A DNA stretch of 64,000 bases from Ascaphus truei (Eukaryota > Chordata > Amphibia > Anura > Ascaphidae): assembly GCA_036426205.1 (NCBI GenBank), contig CM071574.1:13879124-13943123 (forward strand), written 5' to 3'. Positions 1 to 11,574 of the stretch are shown one piece after another (position 1 is the first letter of the stretch; every line of letters begins with the position of its first letter). The notes below the pieces were generated by a model. That model worked only from the letters and a program-made list of their open reading frames with translations, was not told where the DNA came from and did not search any database. The position numbers and the translations under genes were made by a program.

Positions 1-442
1 ATTTAACTTAGCCCTGAGCAGACAGGGAAATGGCCACCAGCTGATTCCCTGGAAAAAAAACATTTTTGAATATCAATTTAAAACTAACAAGCAAAGGTAG
101 TATGCAGGAAATCAGATCCGGGGAAAGCTCTTCCGCTGAACTTAAAGCACTGAGTGCAGTATACTAATAGTTGAATAATATTCATTAATAGTACAATGAA
201 TATGATATATAGTAATTCTTCAGTTTCTACAGTAAGAGTGCAGCCTTAAAACAATCAAAGTAAAAATGCCACAGTGACTTGATACCTTGGAATAATGTTT
301 ATGGGAAATACAGTATACATATTTTTACACAACCTTAATTTTTTTATTTTAAGCAAAGTTACAGGTATGTTATTGTGTTTATTTATATTTTTCAAACAAA
401 AAAATACAATAACATTGTAGTTTTAAGGAACAGATTATTTTC
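1..442. other. AT-rich unassigned sequence
   Basis: I see no coding signal, terminal repeat or known repeat family in this stretch. Confidence 0.5.
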
Positions 443-458
443 CTACTACTACTACTAC

Positions 459-512
<54 letters not shown>
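443..512. repeat. (CTA)/(TTA) trinucleotide microsatellite
   Basis: About six CTA units run into about 17 TTA units without interruption. The tyrosine run seen when it is translated is an artefact of the repeat. Confidence 0.97.
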
Positions 513-1360
513 GGAGTAAGACAATACCAAAGGATTGAACTAAATTTATACATAACACGTGCTAAGAACACAGTACATATTACTATTTGGTTACTCTTGT
601 GTAAATAGGTTCTGTAGCAGTCCAATTGTGCAAATATGAATCAGTACTTTAATAGTATATGATACTTTTTTATTTAAAGGAACACAATATATTTTAAAGA
701 TAAGTCTTTGAGAGCAGTGCTCTCTTCTTCAGGTCTGGCAGTACTGATTTGTCTTGAGTAAGGTTGACGAATTACCAGTACTGCTTGACCTGAGATGTGA
801 CCTGAGCATTTAAAAATACTTTTAAAAGCTTGACTTTAACACACATTCTATGTGTCCAATTAAAAAAGAACTCATTCTTTTGTACAGTAGATATATATTT
901 ACACAACGCAAAGAATTATGCTTTTAAACTCAATTACTTTTTAACCAAAACTATGTATGATTATTATGATTTCCATATTTCTTAAAATACTATATTTATG
1001 TCATTGGCCCATTTGTATTGTGTACCATATTCAAACAATATTTTTCTATAATGCACCCTTTTTCTGTTAAGCCCTATACCAAATTATCTGTATCTCAAAG
1101 GGTCCTAGTATACTTGCTGGAAACAATGTAACTTCTGGTGGAAATGAACATATTTAAAAAAACAAAAATAGAAATGAAAACAGCTACAATCTGTAAACTG
1201 TCATAATGTCTAAAATGTTGATTTTGTTTGTCCCTCTAAACAGGTTATTTTCCACAGTACACAGTGCTCAGATAGAGTGGATTGAATACAGTTCATTTTG
1301 GAATGAGTAGTTGTGGTCAAAAGTTACAAAAGTGGGGATCAATAAAGTGTTAAACCTGTT
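513..1360. other. AT-rich unassigned sequence
   Basis: There is no long reading frame and no recognisable element; this is ordinary AT-rich intergenic or intronic DNA. Confidence 0.5.
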
Positions 1361-1938
1361 TATATCAAAGCTGGGCCTAACACAGTGTTATAACAAGGAT
1401 ATAAGCTGGGCCTAACACAGTGTTATACACGAATATACTGGTGCCCCACAGTGTTTAACAGGATATAGCTGGGCCTAACATCAGTGTTATAACAAGGATA
1501 TAAGCTGGGCCCAACTCAGTGTTATAACAAGGATATAAGCTGGGCCTAACACAGTGTTATAACAAGGATATAAACTGGGCCCAACACTGTGTTATAACAA
1601 GGATATAAACTGGGCCTAACACAGTGTTATAACAAGGATATAAGCTGGGCCCAACTCAGTGTTATAACAAGGTCTAAACTGGGCCTAAATCACATGTTAT
1701 AACAAGGATATAAGCTGGGCCCAACACTGTGTTATAACAAGGATATAAGCTGGGCCCAACTCAGTTATTAAAAGGATATAAACTGCGCCCAACACAGTGT
1801 TATAAAAAAGGATATAAACTGGGCCCAACATAGTGTTATAAAAAGGATATAAGGTGGGCCCAACTCAGTGTTATAAAAAAGGATATAAGCTGGGCCCAAC
1901 ACAGTGTTATAAAAAGGATATAAGCTGGGCCCAACACA
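1361..1938. repeat. 35-bp minisatellite array
   Basis: About 16-17 units with a consensus close to 35 bp are arranged head to tail. Each has a GGATATAAGCTGGGCC core followed by the near-palindrome AACACAGTGTT. Units differ by C/T in GGGCC(C/T)AAC and by small indels, and those near 1415-1460 and 1760-1800 are shortened or scrambled. The palindrome in every unit means the array could form a series of small hairpins. No coding role is apparent. Confidence 0.93.
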
Positions 1939-2085
1939 ATTCTCAAAGGAAAAGCTGCTTTACTGTAGGTGGGTGAAAGTGGGCAGTCATTTGTAGTATG
2001 GCTTCATATGGCAGAAAGCTTACTTTTAGAAACTGGTAAAGAACCTTTCATGTTAAATGATGTATAATCTATTTTTAATCACTAT

Positions 2086-3102
2086 GGACCAGATGCATTA
2101 AGCTCCGATAATTCAGGGCAGACAACGTCAGGTTCTCTAAATAGGTAATATGCACTAAGCTAAACATATGCAAGAACAATGGCTATCATTTAACTCATTA
2201 GCATAGGGTTAATGTTAGGTTAATTTAGCACAACCTTGAGTTTGTTTTAAATAATTTGACGTTAATTTATGTTTTACCTAAAGTTGGCGTTAGCTCTGTC
2301 CGGACCCTTAAATATGGGGTTTACTGGAGAGGAGGAGAGGAGTCATTACAATAACTTTGCATATCATATTAGCATATCTCCCAGGTGTACTCTTTTTTTT
2401 TAGTATGTGTATCTCCATGAGTTGTTTGAAGGAAAGTTTCAGGGGATATAAATAGCATTTGGGACATACCTAAAATAGGTGTCTCTCTTATATGCAATGT
2501 TAGGGGGACATCTATTTTGCATATCATTAGCTCTAGTGGCCGGGGGAAAAAAATAACTATATGTTATTTAAAGAGTAACACTGGGTTAGCGTTACATTAT
2601 TTGCTTTAGTGGATAGTCGTTATGATTAAAGCAACAGAAAATAGGATACCTTACATGCTTTTTTTTTAAATCAGTTTTGTAGTATTAGATAATACAGTAG
2701 TGACTGTTTTTTATTATTCTTATTCAACTCTTAATGACATGTTAATGAGTTATTTAATATACTGATCATCCTTTGATTTCTGTAGCAGGTTTTAGCCACC
2801 TCCCCAGCAGTGCAAGATCCTTGCAACTCTTTCCTGTGTGTGATCATGTGTTGCCAATGTTCCCATCAGTTTCAGCTGTAAACTATAACAATAGATAATG
2901 TTACCTTAGTACTATCAGGATATATTATAGCTGCTGTGTTACACTGACTGAAGCAGCCATTCTGTTAGGCACACTATCATGATTTTTACAGCTTTATAAC
3001 AGGAGCACCAAATGATTGCCAGTTTAGGTAAGAATGTAGAATTATACATTGTCACATGCACGTTAGGTTAAATTGGCTAACGGAGCTTAATGCATCTGGC
3101 CC
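2086..3102. mobile_element. Non-autonomous Harbinger-type element (about 1 kb)
   Basis: The left end begins GGACCAGATGCATTAAGCTC and the right end is its inverted copy, GAGCTTAATGCATCTGGCCC, with one mismatch over about 22 bp. The interior is AT-rich and has no transposase frame, so it is a deletion derivative or MITE. The termini resemble those at 10180 and 18931 (GGGCC..ATGCA.TAAGC), which groups these elements together. I assign it to PIF/Harbinger from the terminal style and the transposase found in the larger relative. A clear 3-bp target duplication cannot be picked out. Confidence 0.7.
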
Positions 3103-3420
3103 AATGTTTTCTATTTTCTGTCTCCCATGGATAACATTTATATTTTTACAGAAGAACTTCATTTTCAATCTTGATTTTGGATGCAATTAACACATCTTTT
3201 CCCTTGGGCCCAATTAACCTCTAGCAGGTAAACAAATTATCCCCTTGCAAATTCCACATAGTGTGAGTATAAAGGTTATCTTCCACAGGTTATTTTTAAG
3301 CTTCCCTAAAGCATTATTTACTTAATCTATATTTTTTGCAATATTTATTACCAAACAATGTAAGGAACGCACACACTTTGTATGTTTGTTTAAGATTGAT
3401 GCTTGCGTTGTTTTCTAGTT
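3103..3420. other. Unassigned sequence
   Basis: I see nothing recognisable here. Confidence 0.4.
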
Positions 3421-3620
3421 GTAGTCAGAAAGTTGGTTGTTTATGCTGATGATGTTGTCATCTGTTGTGAAGGGTAGAACATATCTCTCATAAATCCGAT
3501 TCCTAATTCACATTTTAATTCATGGGAAAGATGGATCAATCAGCACAAATTGGTTATTAAAAAACATGAAGACAAAGACTCTGCCATCCACCTGTAATTT
3601 GATTCAAAGTTGAGGCAAAT
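3421..3620 (+). pseudogene. Possible reverse-transcriptase fragment (YADD box)
   Basis: A short frame starting at 3421 reads VVYADDVVICC, which matches the catalytic YxDD box and flanking hydrophobic residues of L1-type reverse transcriptases. A stop follows at 3475. A weak continuation with a Trp-Glu-Arg-Trp-Ile segment appears in another frame downstream. The fragment is tiny and decayed. Because the match is so short, chance similarity cannot be excluded. Confidence 0.35.
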
Positions 3621-4563
3621 TATAATGATTAATGGATTTCAGTAAAGAATTGCCAATACATGCTAATTGTTTAATCCAAACCTACATATCCTATTGCAGG
3701 TGATAAGGAGTTCACCAACAGCCAGGGTTGTATGTGCTTGTATAAATAAATATAAGTTTAAAAGATTTCTGATGACAGGATTGTATAGTTCTACAATTTG
3801 TACATTTTCATTATCATTTGAGGTATGTGCAGAAGAATTGCTGAGAAATGGGAATCATGCATTTTTGGGCATTGTTGATCTACAATTCCAATTGAATTTC
3901 AGTGAAAAGTCACCAAAAAAACCTTTGACCGATTACATTTGATTTTGATCATGCAATCAACTGAAGCACATACACATGTAGCAGCCGTTATTGCTCCCAT
4001 TGGTGCATTGCTGTGGGACATGCAACGCGCCAGCGGGAGCAGCCGCCATTGAAACCGAATTAGCTGCTTGCAAAAGAGGGCAGGGCTAAGATGCTAGTGC
4101 AACTGCTGGTGTGCACCTGCTGCAGCTGTAGCTGTATTTCCTCCGTGCTTTATGAAGTGGAATTCACAGCTGTGAATGATATAATTTAAATAGAAGATAT
4201 CTCTATGGATTTTAGTGGAAATTACCTTTTTCTTATGTTTTCTCTAGAATTGAATCACAGTTTAAGGCACTGAATCATTAAGCAGCATTAGCATTTTTAC
4301 CATGGTGTTAACCCATGTCAGCACGTGCACTAATTAATAGTACACCATATTTACTGAAGGTAATAATTATTCCACCCTTTATATAAAAGGAATGGAAGTA
4401 ACGTAGAATAAATTATATTCATCTGATATATACTAAGCAGCAATTTGGTTACTTTACTTAATTAACTCAGGGGGAAAATGCCATGATGATGGGGCTTACT
4501 TTAGAATCATCATACACATTTAGATCTCTTCACAGCAGTGCCAACCACACGTGCCCCCCATAC
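3621..4563. other. Unassigned sequence
   Basis: Short open frames of 90-odd codons occur, for example at 3667-3942, but show no recognisable domain. Nothing here supports a gene. Confidence 0.4.
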
Positions 4564-4627
4564 TCAGTGCCAAACAGGATTGACCCACCTGTGCTGAAGC
4601 AGGGATATCCTGAAAACCTGAAAGGCT
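4564..4627. mobile_element. Truncated hAT-type MITE (half element)
   Basis: The segment with CACCTGTGCTGAAGCAGGGA and then ATATCCTGAAAACCTG matches the inner right half of the complete MITEs at 8338-8522, 33476-33668 and 46541-46732. Neither terminus is present. It abuts the LINE endonuclease remnant that follows. Confidence 0.65.
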
Positions 4628-4980
4628 ACAAGAAAAAATGTGGTGATCAGAGAAAGGAAAGAGTAAGTTATAGTAGAAAAATCAGAAATGGAGCAAGGAC
4701 GAGAGAACACAAAATCCAGGGCATATTCCTGTGTGGGTGGCAGCTGGTCCATTGAGAGAAACCAAAGTATGAAGTTAGACAGAGGTGATGAGGTGTCAGG
4801 ATTATCAATGGCGATGTTAAAATCTTCCAAAATTAAAGCCAAGGGTTAAAAAAGAGAAAATGGGAACCAAGTTATCAAGAATCTGGAAGGCAGCCATATG
4901 TGACCAATAGATAACAGCTACATAGAGTGAGTGAGGAGAGAAGATATACTGTGAACTGAAATAGGCATTTCTGATTCATT
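4628..4980 (-). pseudogene. L2-like LINE endonuclease fragment
   Basis: Read on the minus strand, the segment contains a decayed apurinic-like endonuclease region: VAVIYWSHMAAFQILD, then, a frame away, DFNIAIDNP. These correspond to the 'IYRPP..FLDEL' and 'GDFNIHIDNP' landmarks of L2 endonucleases; here the Gly of GDFN is Glu. Frameshifts separate the two parts. Downstream it runs into the hAT fragment, so the reading frame up to 4564 is chimeric. It is a dead fragment, comparable to the one at 45745-46440. Confidence 0.65.
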
Positions 4981-5401
4981 TGCTGGTTACCTAAAATGCA
5001 GAGTTGTGGTATATATTTTGGTCCTGGAGAAGGGCAGAATCATTGAAAGTTGTAATACTTTTTAATTGACCACAAGGATAATTATTCATTGATGTAAGAG
5101 AGAGAGACTCCCAGGGATATGCTAATTAATACAGAGCTAAATCAGAAAAAGATATCTTGGATTATTGTTTTTTTTTGTCATAACACAGAGTATTATCACC
5201 AATTTAACAAAGTTGAAATGTATCCAGGCCTTACTCATGAGATTTCTTACATATTTTGATACCTTCTACGAGTGACGTACAGCTGTGAAATACACGTTAA
5301 AAACAGAGCTGGTTTGAACTGTCATGTGGGTCCACTAAACAGTGTGTAAAATTAGATCAGCTGCTCTGAATATGTATTATTCTAAAGACTAACTTTCTAG
5401 G
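4981..5401. other. Unassigned sequence
   Basis: AT-rich DNA without recognised features. Confidence 0.4.
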
Positions 5402-6745
5402 TTGCAGTTTAACCTTCAGTGCTACACTGCCCTCCCAGGCCTGATTTATACACCCACTCTTTCAATTCCTACTCTTCTGGCCCTCCAATACCTGGAAACT
5501 CTCTCCTCCTATGTTTCTCCTCCTGAATCTCATTATGCCCTCCCTATTGCTTTTTCTGTTTGCGGTTTCCTCACTCCTTTGTAAACGTTTCTGTTCTCTC
5601 CAACTTCCCCACTCTCTTCTAGCTATTTCTTCATCTCTCCTTCTCTCCACCTATGCTTGTGCCCATACACTGCACCACTATTTACATACCTCTTTCCCAA
5701 TAACCTTTACGCCCTCAATAAAAAGCACCCCCACAAATCCTCTACTCACCTCCTCTCTCTACTCCTTCTTGCCGCTGTAGATATCTCTCCTAATGAAATT
5801 GAATGAGTGACCTCGCTCAAAACTCTTATACCAGTGAGTGGTGTAGGTCGCGTGCTGCCAGGGATAAGACCATAGACAAAAAGGGATACGTGTGTCAAGA
5901 ACACACGACAAAAGATCCCCACTAAGGCGCACCGCAGGCCTGAGTTGAATTAAATCCTGGTCCTAGGTTAGGAAATTCCTGGGTGAGGTATTAATGGTAT
6001 TAATACCTGCTATAGCAGAGGGATATAGCAGGTATATTTATATACAAACTTAGCCATTGATGTATTGCCTCTTATCAACATAAGGTGTCTATAAAGGTAT
6101 ATTAATACCTCACCCAGGAATTTCCTAAGAGGCAATACAACTAGCAAGAGGGAATATAAGAAGAGTCACAGATACTCTTTCTGCCGTATTTGACCTTATT
6201 TGATTGGACTTGATTTCTTGTTACACTGGAGAAACTAAGAGCTTCTGGGTTTTTTAACATTTTATTAGGATTTAAATAAAATATTTATGTTGTATGTCTA
6301 GCGCACCATAGGACCAGGATTTAATTCAACTCAGGCCTGCGGTGCGCCTTAGTGGGGATCTTTTGTCGTGTGTTCTTGACACACGTATCCCTTTTTGATA
6401 TCTCTCCTAATCCTGGACTCATCTAATTTAACACCGACCAGCCTTAAAACTCATCTCTGTAAAGAAGCATCTTAATAGCCTGAACTCATGACTACTTTCC
6501 CACTCCTACAGTCACTCCTACCAACTATTGTGGCCAAGCACTTCCACCTACAGTACTGCACTTATTCCCTCACATGCTGTCCCCCAACATACCACTTAGA
6601 TTGTAAGCTAATCAGGGCAGGGATTTCCTTTCCTATTGTCTTACTCTGCTGCGCTTCTTCTATTATTACAATTCTCTGTACTGTATTGTCTTTGTCAGGC
6701 GCTGAGTACACTGTTGGCGCTATATAAATAAAGATAAACATACAT
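5402..6745 (+). mobile_element. Internally deleted L2-like LINE, interrupted by a foldback
   Basis: The 5' part ends in the peptide LLAAVDISPN, and when the insertion at 5795-6396 is ignored it continues PGL. This resembles the segment that precedes the endonuclease in frog L2-like LINEs. It then jumps directly to a SLKTHLCKEAS-like stretch typical of the last residues of ORF2. A 3' UTR follows, ending GGCGCTATATAAATAAAG near 6720-6745. Nearly all of endonuclease and reverse transcriptase is therefore missing, so this is a short deletion derivative that needed another LINE's proteins to move. Confidence 0.65.
5795..6396. mobile_element. 602-bp foldback insertion with 15-bp target duplication
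   Basis: The insertion is flanked by the exact 15-bp direct repeat GATATCTCTCCTAAT (5780-5794 and 6397-6411), and removing it restores the LINE frame. Inside are long inverted repeats of about 87 bp (5878-5964 against 6309-6395) and a nested 26-bp pair (about 5972-5997 against 6103-6128). The left arm does not start at the boundary: 83 bp of non-repeated sequence precede it, while the right arm ends almost at the boundary. A 15-bp duplication is long for most cut-and-paste transposons and fits LINE-style target-primed insertion better. No protein is encoded. Confidence 0.8.
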
Positions 6746-7162
6746 CAGTTAATTCAAGAACAGAATTTAAAATAATTTGTGATATCATGATAAAACCAAC
6801 AGGGTTCTGGCAACTTATAAACATTTGCTGGATCCAAACATATGTCACATTTAAGGTAGAACTATAGTGTCCTTTTGGTACGCCTCACCCTTTAGTTTTA
6901 ATAATAGTAGCTATTACAATGAAAAACCCTCTTATTTCAACACATACAGAGGTTATTCTTTAATCTGCAATAGTGCCGATTTGGACACCATCACACAGCA
7001 ACTCCAACAGACTTCAATGGGAGTTTTTGTGCGAGAGTGCCCTGTTTGGCATCATTACAGCTTAATGACACCCTTCCCCTCCACAAAGTGCAGAATCGAA
7101 CATTTTTATAAGCTTATCTTACGCATTTAGAAGGCCTGCAAGAATGTTTTAATACTTGCAAG
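6746..7162. other. Unassigned sequence
   Basis: I see no recognisable feature. Confidence 0.4.
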
Positions 7163-8255
7163 TGTAACACCTTTTCCCCCACCCTATCGCAGATAGGGAC
7201 CATGTGGGGAAATCTACACTTATGTTACCTGGTGTGGTGCGTTACCTGATAGGCTCACAGAAGACCTGAACCTCCACCACTGGGAGCCTGGGGTTACCTG
7301 ATTCGTCGTACACAGCGCCTCCACCTGTAAGGGTTCCCACCTGAGTGGGATGGTCCTCTTACAGGAACCACAATAATAAAACATGCACACAGTGCATGCT
7401 AATAACTGTTTACTATTGTAACTACTAATAATAACTTCGGTACCTGTACCACACAGAATAATGTGTATACACACACATGGACGTGCACTGGGTGCACACA
7501 CCAACATATGTATTCCCCAAAGTACCTTATGTCCAAACCCCACCCACATGTGATGGAGATAGCGCTATCCCTGGACGTGTTGGTGCACTCTTTATAGATA
7601 CCTGCCCGGGCTCCAGCCACGGGTGCCGCTATACACTGAAGTGGATCCGCCTGATCCGACGTGATGTCCTCCTACGCGTGGGGTGACTTCCAGCGTGGAT
7701 AATATCACTGCAGCTCCGCACCGTCTGTACTTTGATGGGGATCCATCTGCAACCAGCCGCAGTCACTGCTTTGCAGGGCCTCCGAGAAGATAGTCTCTAT
7801 ATAACTCTGGGGGGTCTGAGCCCAGACCCAGTAATCAGGCTGCGCACTACTGAGTGGCTTCTAACTTAACCAAATAGCTAAAGGGGCAGATCTCCTTACG
7901 TAGGGCCTGTCCCTGAAGCAACCACAAACTGGGGAATGGTAACTTATCTGGGACCTCTGGGGGTAACTAGGCCTAGTGCTAGGGGCTACTGCTCCCTGCA
8001 CACACACCCTAACTCCCCCAGCTCCCAGCTCCAACTCTGAACTCTTTTTTAAAAGCTGTCTAAACTGTCATCTCTCACAGCTTCACTGGTTGCCTAGCAA
8101 CATGTAACTGCAGCCTTAACTTTCTCTATTCAGAACTATTCAAAACTGCCAGCGCAGGCTCCCTTGCACTGAAAAGGCCTTAATTGCAAATGCAGCCACC
8201 CTATTGACTAAGCCGCAGCATGTGACAATCCCCTGAGGGATACGGGGGCTATACA
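7163..8255 (-). mobile_element. Solo LTR, same family as 26806-28042
   Basis: On the plus strand it runs from TGTAACACC to GGGCTATACA. Read on the minus strand it starts TGTATAGCCCCCGTATCC and ends GGTGTTACA, aligning with both ends of the LTR at 26806-28042 and sharing its GGTGGAGGCGCTGT motif near the 3' side. No internal gag-pol sequence flanks it. A target duplication is not clear (GCAAG against ACAAG is only 4 of 5). I infer an old solo LTR of a Gypsy- or ERV-like element. Confidence 0.6.
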
Positions 8256-8337
8256 AGTATAATACTGTACCAGAGTATTTTTGCCCTTAACAAATATACA
8301 AGCCTTTAGTTTATGCCTTTTATTTAAACCCTTACAG

Positions 8338-8522
8338 CAGAGGTTCTCAACTCAAGTCCTTAATACCCCTAACCAATCAGGTTTTCAGGATATCCCTGCG
8401 TCAGCACAGTTGTGTCAATCAGTGTCTGTCTTTGATATATTGCGCCACCTGTGCTGAAGCAGGCATATCCTGAAAACCTGACCTGTTAGGCGGTCTTGAG
8501 GACTGGAGTTGAGAACCCCCTG
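8338..8522. mobile_element. 185-bp hAT-type MITE
   Basis: The terminal inverted repeat begins CAGAGGTTCTCAACTC on the left and ends GAGTTGAGAACCCCCTG on the right. It is flanked by an imperfect 8-bp duplication, CCTTACAG (8330-8337) and ACTTACAG (8523-8530). The interior is a near-palindrome containing CACCTGTGCTGAAGC. An 8-bp duplication with CAG..CTG ends is the hAT signature. Relatives lie at 33476 and 46541. Confidence 0.88.
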
Positions 8523-9384
8523 ACTTACAGTATATGCATGTATAGGAAACCCCTGAAACAGACTAGATAAAATATCCAAACTATATAATGAAAGTGTTTA
8601 GTCATTTGTAGACATTCATATATTGTGCAGATCTCAGTAAACAGGAAATCAACATTTTTCTAATAGAGATGTTTAATCTATGTTAGAAAGGAGCCTTAAA
8701 AGCAAAATCTTTTTTTCCTGAGGTCATTTGTGCAGGTATTGATTGTGAAAGTGATATTGCACAAAGGTGCATTGATATGGGATTGGTTAACAAAAAACTG
8801 CAAAGAATACTTACTGTATAATCTAAGGCTCTACCAAAGCCCTACATCCATTTGAAATCCAATCAATATGGATGATTAAATGACACATACAAGAGAGATT
8901 TCCTGTACAACAGCAACTAGCTACACACAATGAACAAAACAGATCTGAGAATGGAGGCCTTTGTAATGGAAGATCATGGACCACGACTAACACATGCCCC
9001 ATTTGACCTTGGGAAAGTTAAATTATCTTCTTCACAGTGAGAACCAAATGTTTGGGGATAGGATTTGGTGTACTGTATGTACATTGTTTTGCTTCATGCA
9101 GTATAACATGCAGAATGCAAATATTGCAATAACTCTGCCATTGTTGTGCTATATTCACTGAACATACAATACAATCACAATGTTGTGTTGATTTAACATG
9201 CAAGAGTTTTCATTTCAGACGATCGTGCGTTCATCTGTAAGCAGTTGTCAACATTAATGTTATCTTTCCAATAATTATGTGTGCTCCTGCTGTATCATAA
9301 ATTTATGTACTAATATAGTTATGCCCTTTGTATTGGTAGTTTTTTAAACAGAGTTCAATTATCACTTTCTGCACTATAGTGAAG
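8523..9384. other. Unassigned AT-rich sequence
   Basis: No coding signal or repeat family recognised. Confidence 0.45.
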
Positions 9385-9394
9385 TAATAACAAC

Positions 9395-9810
9395 TAGAGA
9401 AGGGATGATTTTTATTGCGAATTTTGATCCACCTCGGATTGGCCGGTTCTTTGGTCTAAGAATTTCTTCGAATTAGTCTCAAAAAGGCAAATCCGCAGTT
9501 TTGGCTTTTATTTTAGAGAGAAATCTGAAAATCTGTGGTCGGATTGTTAAAAATCCAGATGTGGATTAATCCGCGGGGGATATCTCTCTCTGTCAATTAA
9601 TTTACAGTATGTGGGAATTTTTAACAATCTGACATGGATTTTGGAATCCATGGATTAATTCTTTCAAATCCACCTGGATTGACAGATGTGTATTAATTCA
9701 CACAGATTTTTTTAATGCTCAATCCGCTGACGGATTTGGGTAGAGGGACGGATTTCATAAAAATAAAAAAAAATTGGGAAACGTATTTGGACTGGTTCGT
9801 CCATCTCTAA
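9395..9810. mobile_element. MITE with TAGAGATGGG-type ends
   Basis: The ends TAGAGAAGGG and CGTCCATCTCTAA are inverted copies, and the interior is rich in repeated 'GGATTT/AATCC' words forming imperfect palindromes. A 10-bp flanking repeat, TAATAACAA plus C or G (9385-9394 and 9811-9820), matches at nine positions. A related element begins at 40737. A 9-10 bp duplication would suit a Mutator-like or related superfamily, but I cannot assign it firmly. Confidence 0.6.
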
Positions 9811-10179
9811 TAATAACAAGAGTTGAAATTAATAAAATTGTGTATTTGAGAACCCAGAATTCCAAAATAGAACAGAACTCCATAAAACACCTTCCAGTGA
9901 ATGGGCCAACAGATATCGTCCAGCGCTGGAAGGTTTCTTTTGGAATGGCACCATTTATTAAGTACTATAGGGGCTTTCATGTCCACTTATTTTCTGTAGC
10001 GCTATTGGAAAATGCTAAAACACTCCAACTTAGAATCGTCCAAGGTGAAAAACACACGGGTCCGTTTTTTTTTTTAAATGTCTGTCTCTTTGGGTAATAA
10101 TACCCAGCATACTACTCTCTATTCTATATTTCGTTGCGTTGTCTAAAGCTTCTGAATTATCTTCACATTTAGGGTCTAT
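9811..10179. other. Unassigned sequence left of the Harbinger end
   Basis: It contains short inverted words around the 'CCTTCCAG' and 'CTGGAAGG' pair (9891-9935) but nothing I can name. Confidence 0.4.
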
Positions 10180-10500
10180 GGGCCTCATGCAGTAAGCGCC
10201 GATACGGCTTTTATTGGCATTTTCCCGCCAAAATTGGATTTGAGATTCAGTAAGCGCCGATAAGTGGTCAAAATCGGCGATTTTTCTTGCCGATAAAAAT
10301 TTATCGGCATGCGGCTGCCGATAACCCACTTATCGGCACTTTTTGGCACTTTTTGAAATCGGCTGTATTCAAGTAGCCCAGATCAGCTTATCGTTGCTGA
10401 TCGGCACTCAAAAATGGAGATTTCATCGGTAATTTGTCCCGCCAACTAAAGTTGGCAAGTTGGAGGGAAGAAGTATCGGCAAGGTTGCCGGGACGGCACT
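10180..10500. promoter_or_regulatory. Subterminal GCCGAT/ATCGGC repeat cluster
   Basis: At least nine copies of GCCGAT or its complement occur within about 300 bp of the left end. One 15-bp word, CAGTAAGCGCCGATA, occurs twice (10191 and about 10246). Subterminal repeats of this kind usually serve as binding sites for an element-encoded DNA-binding protein. The right end has only weak matches (ATCGGGCGGG near 18872). Confidence 0.6.
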
Positions 10501-11574
10501 TAGAAAAAAAAGCTCATCTCTACATCAATGGAGTCAATGGAGCGGGGACATATAGCATTATAAGAGTGTTTACGTTCTATTGCTCATAATAAAAATGTGA
10601 TTGGCATTAGAGTGTCGATGTCATTCACTTCATCATGTCAGCGCTTACGTTTATTATTGGCAGAACATTGTACATTTCAATGTTATGATGATTTGCGTGG
10701 CACATTAGTCTTAATGTTATGATGTGTCAAGGGAAACTCCTATAGTAAACTCTTAAAGGAACAGGTCACATAATATGAAACATGTTACTTAAGTGTGCTT
10801 CAATTTATTATATGATGTAACAGATTTCACACATCTAACAGATCCAGCGTATAGTAATGTTGGTATACATTAGAGAATGCTTTGAATATGTAACGCATGA
10901 TCAAATGTAAATGTAGCTGTTTGTTTTCATGTTTACTTTGTGACCTCCCTCTTTTGATGACATCCGCAATTGGACACTCAATAACATTGCATGTTTACAT
11001 TGCACACGATGCATTAGAATCACTTCATGCTAAGTTATACACACATCTATAATAGTTACTCATTTTTACACGATTGAAACATAATCAATAGCAAGTATCC
11101 TGATGGCATTAAATTATGCATATGCAAATTACAATTAGTTCATGTGAACATGTGACAATAACATGCCAAATTAGACATGTTGCAACATAATTTTTCCACG
11201 TCAATGTCATGGTTGTATCCTAATGAGATGACTGAGTGTTGCATTCAAAAGTGGTACATGCATTACACATTCCATAAATACTTGCGAATAAATGGTTGTA
11301 CAAAGCTTAACGTTACATCATTGTCAAATATCATGATTGCCTGGTGAACACACATAAATAATCCATTTAATTCGTACTGGATACCCGTTTGGAGTTAACT
11401 ACTTGGGTATGTTAATGTAACACCATGCACTTCATCAAGTCACTTGACATCATCACATAGCTATTTAAAGGAGGCTAATTACCTGCGCATTGACAGCTAC
11501 AGACCTGAAAATGATGCAAATGTTTATGAGACGGAGGAAGATTCTATTGGAGGAGAGGCTAGCTGAGGGTCAGG

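Noticed and set aside
375..608. Tyrosine-rich 77-codon frame
   Set aside because: It is a translated (TTA)n microsatellite.
1361..1938. CRISPR-like array
   Set aside because: The 35-bp units are contiguous with no unique spacers, and the DNA is from a vertebrate nuclear genome.
7220..7686. Overlapping frames with Cys/His-rich sequence around 7.2-7.7 kb
   Set aside because: They fall inside an LTR, have frames on both strands and show no zinc-finger spacing.
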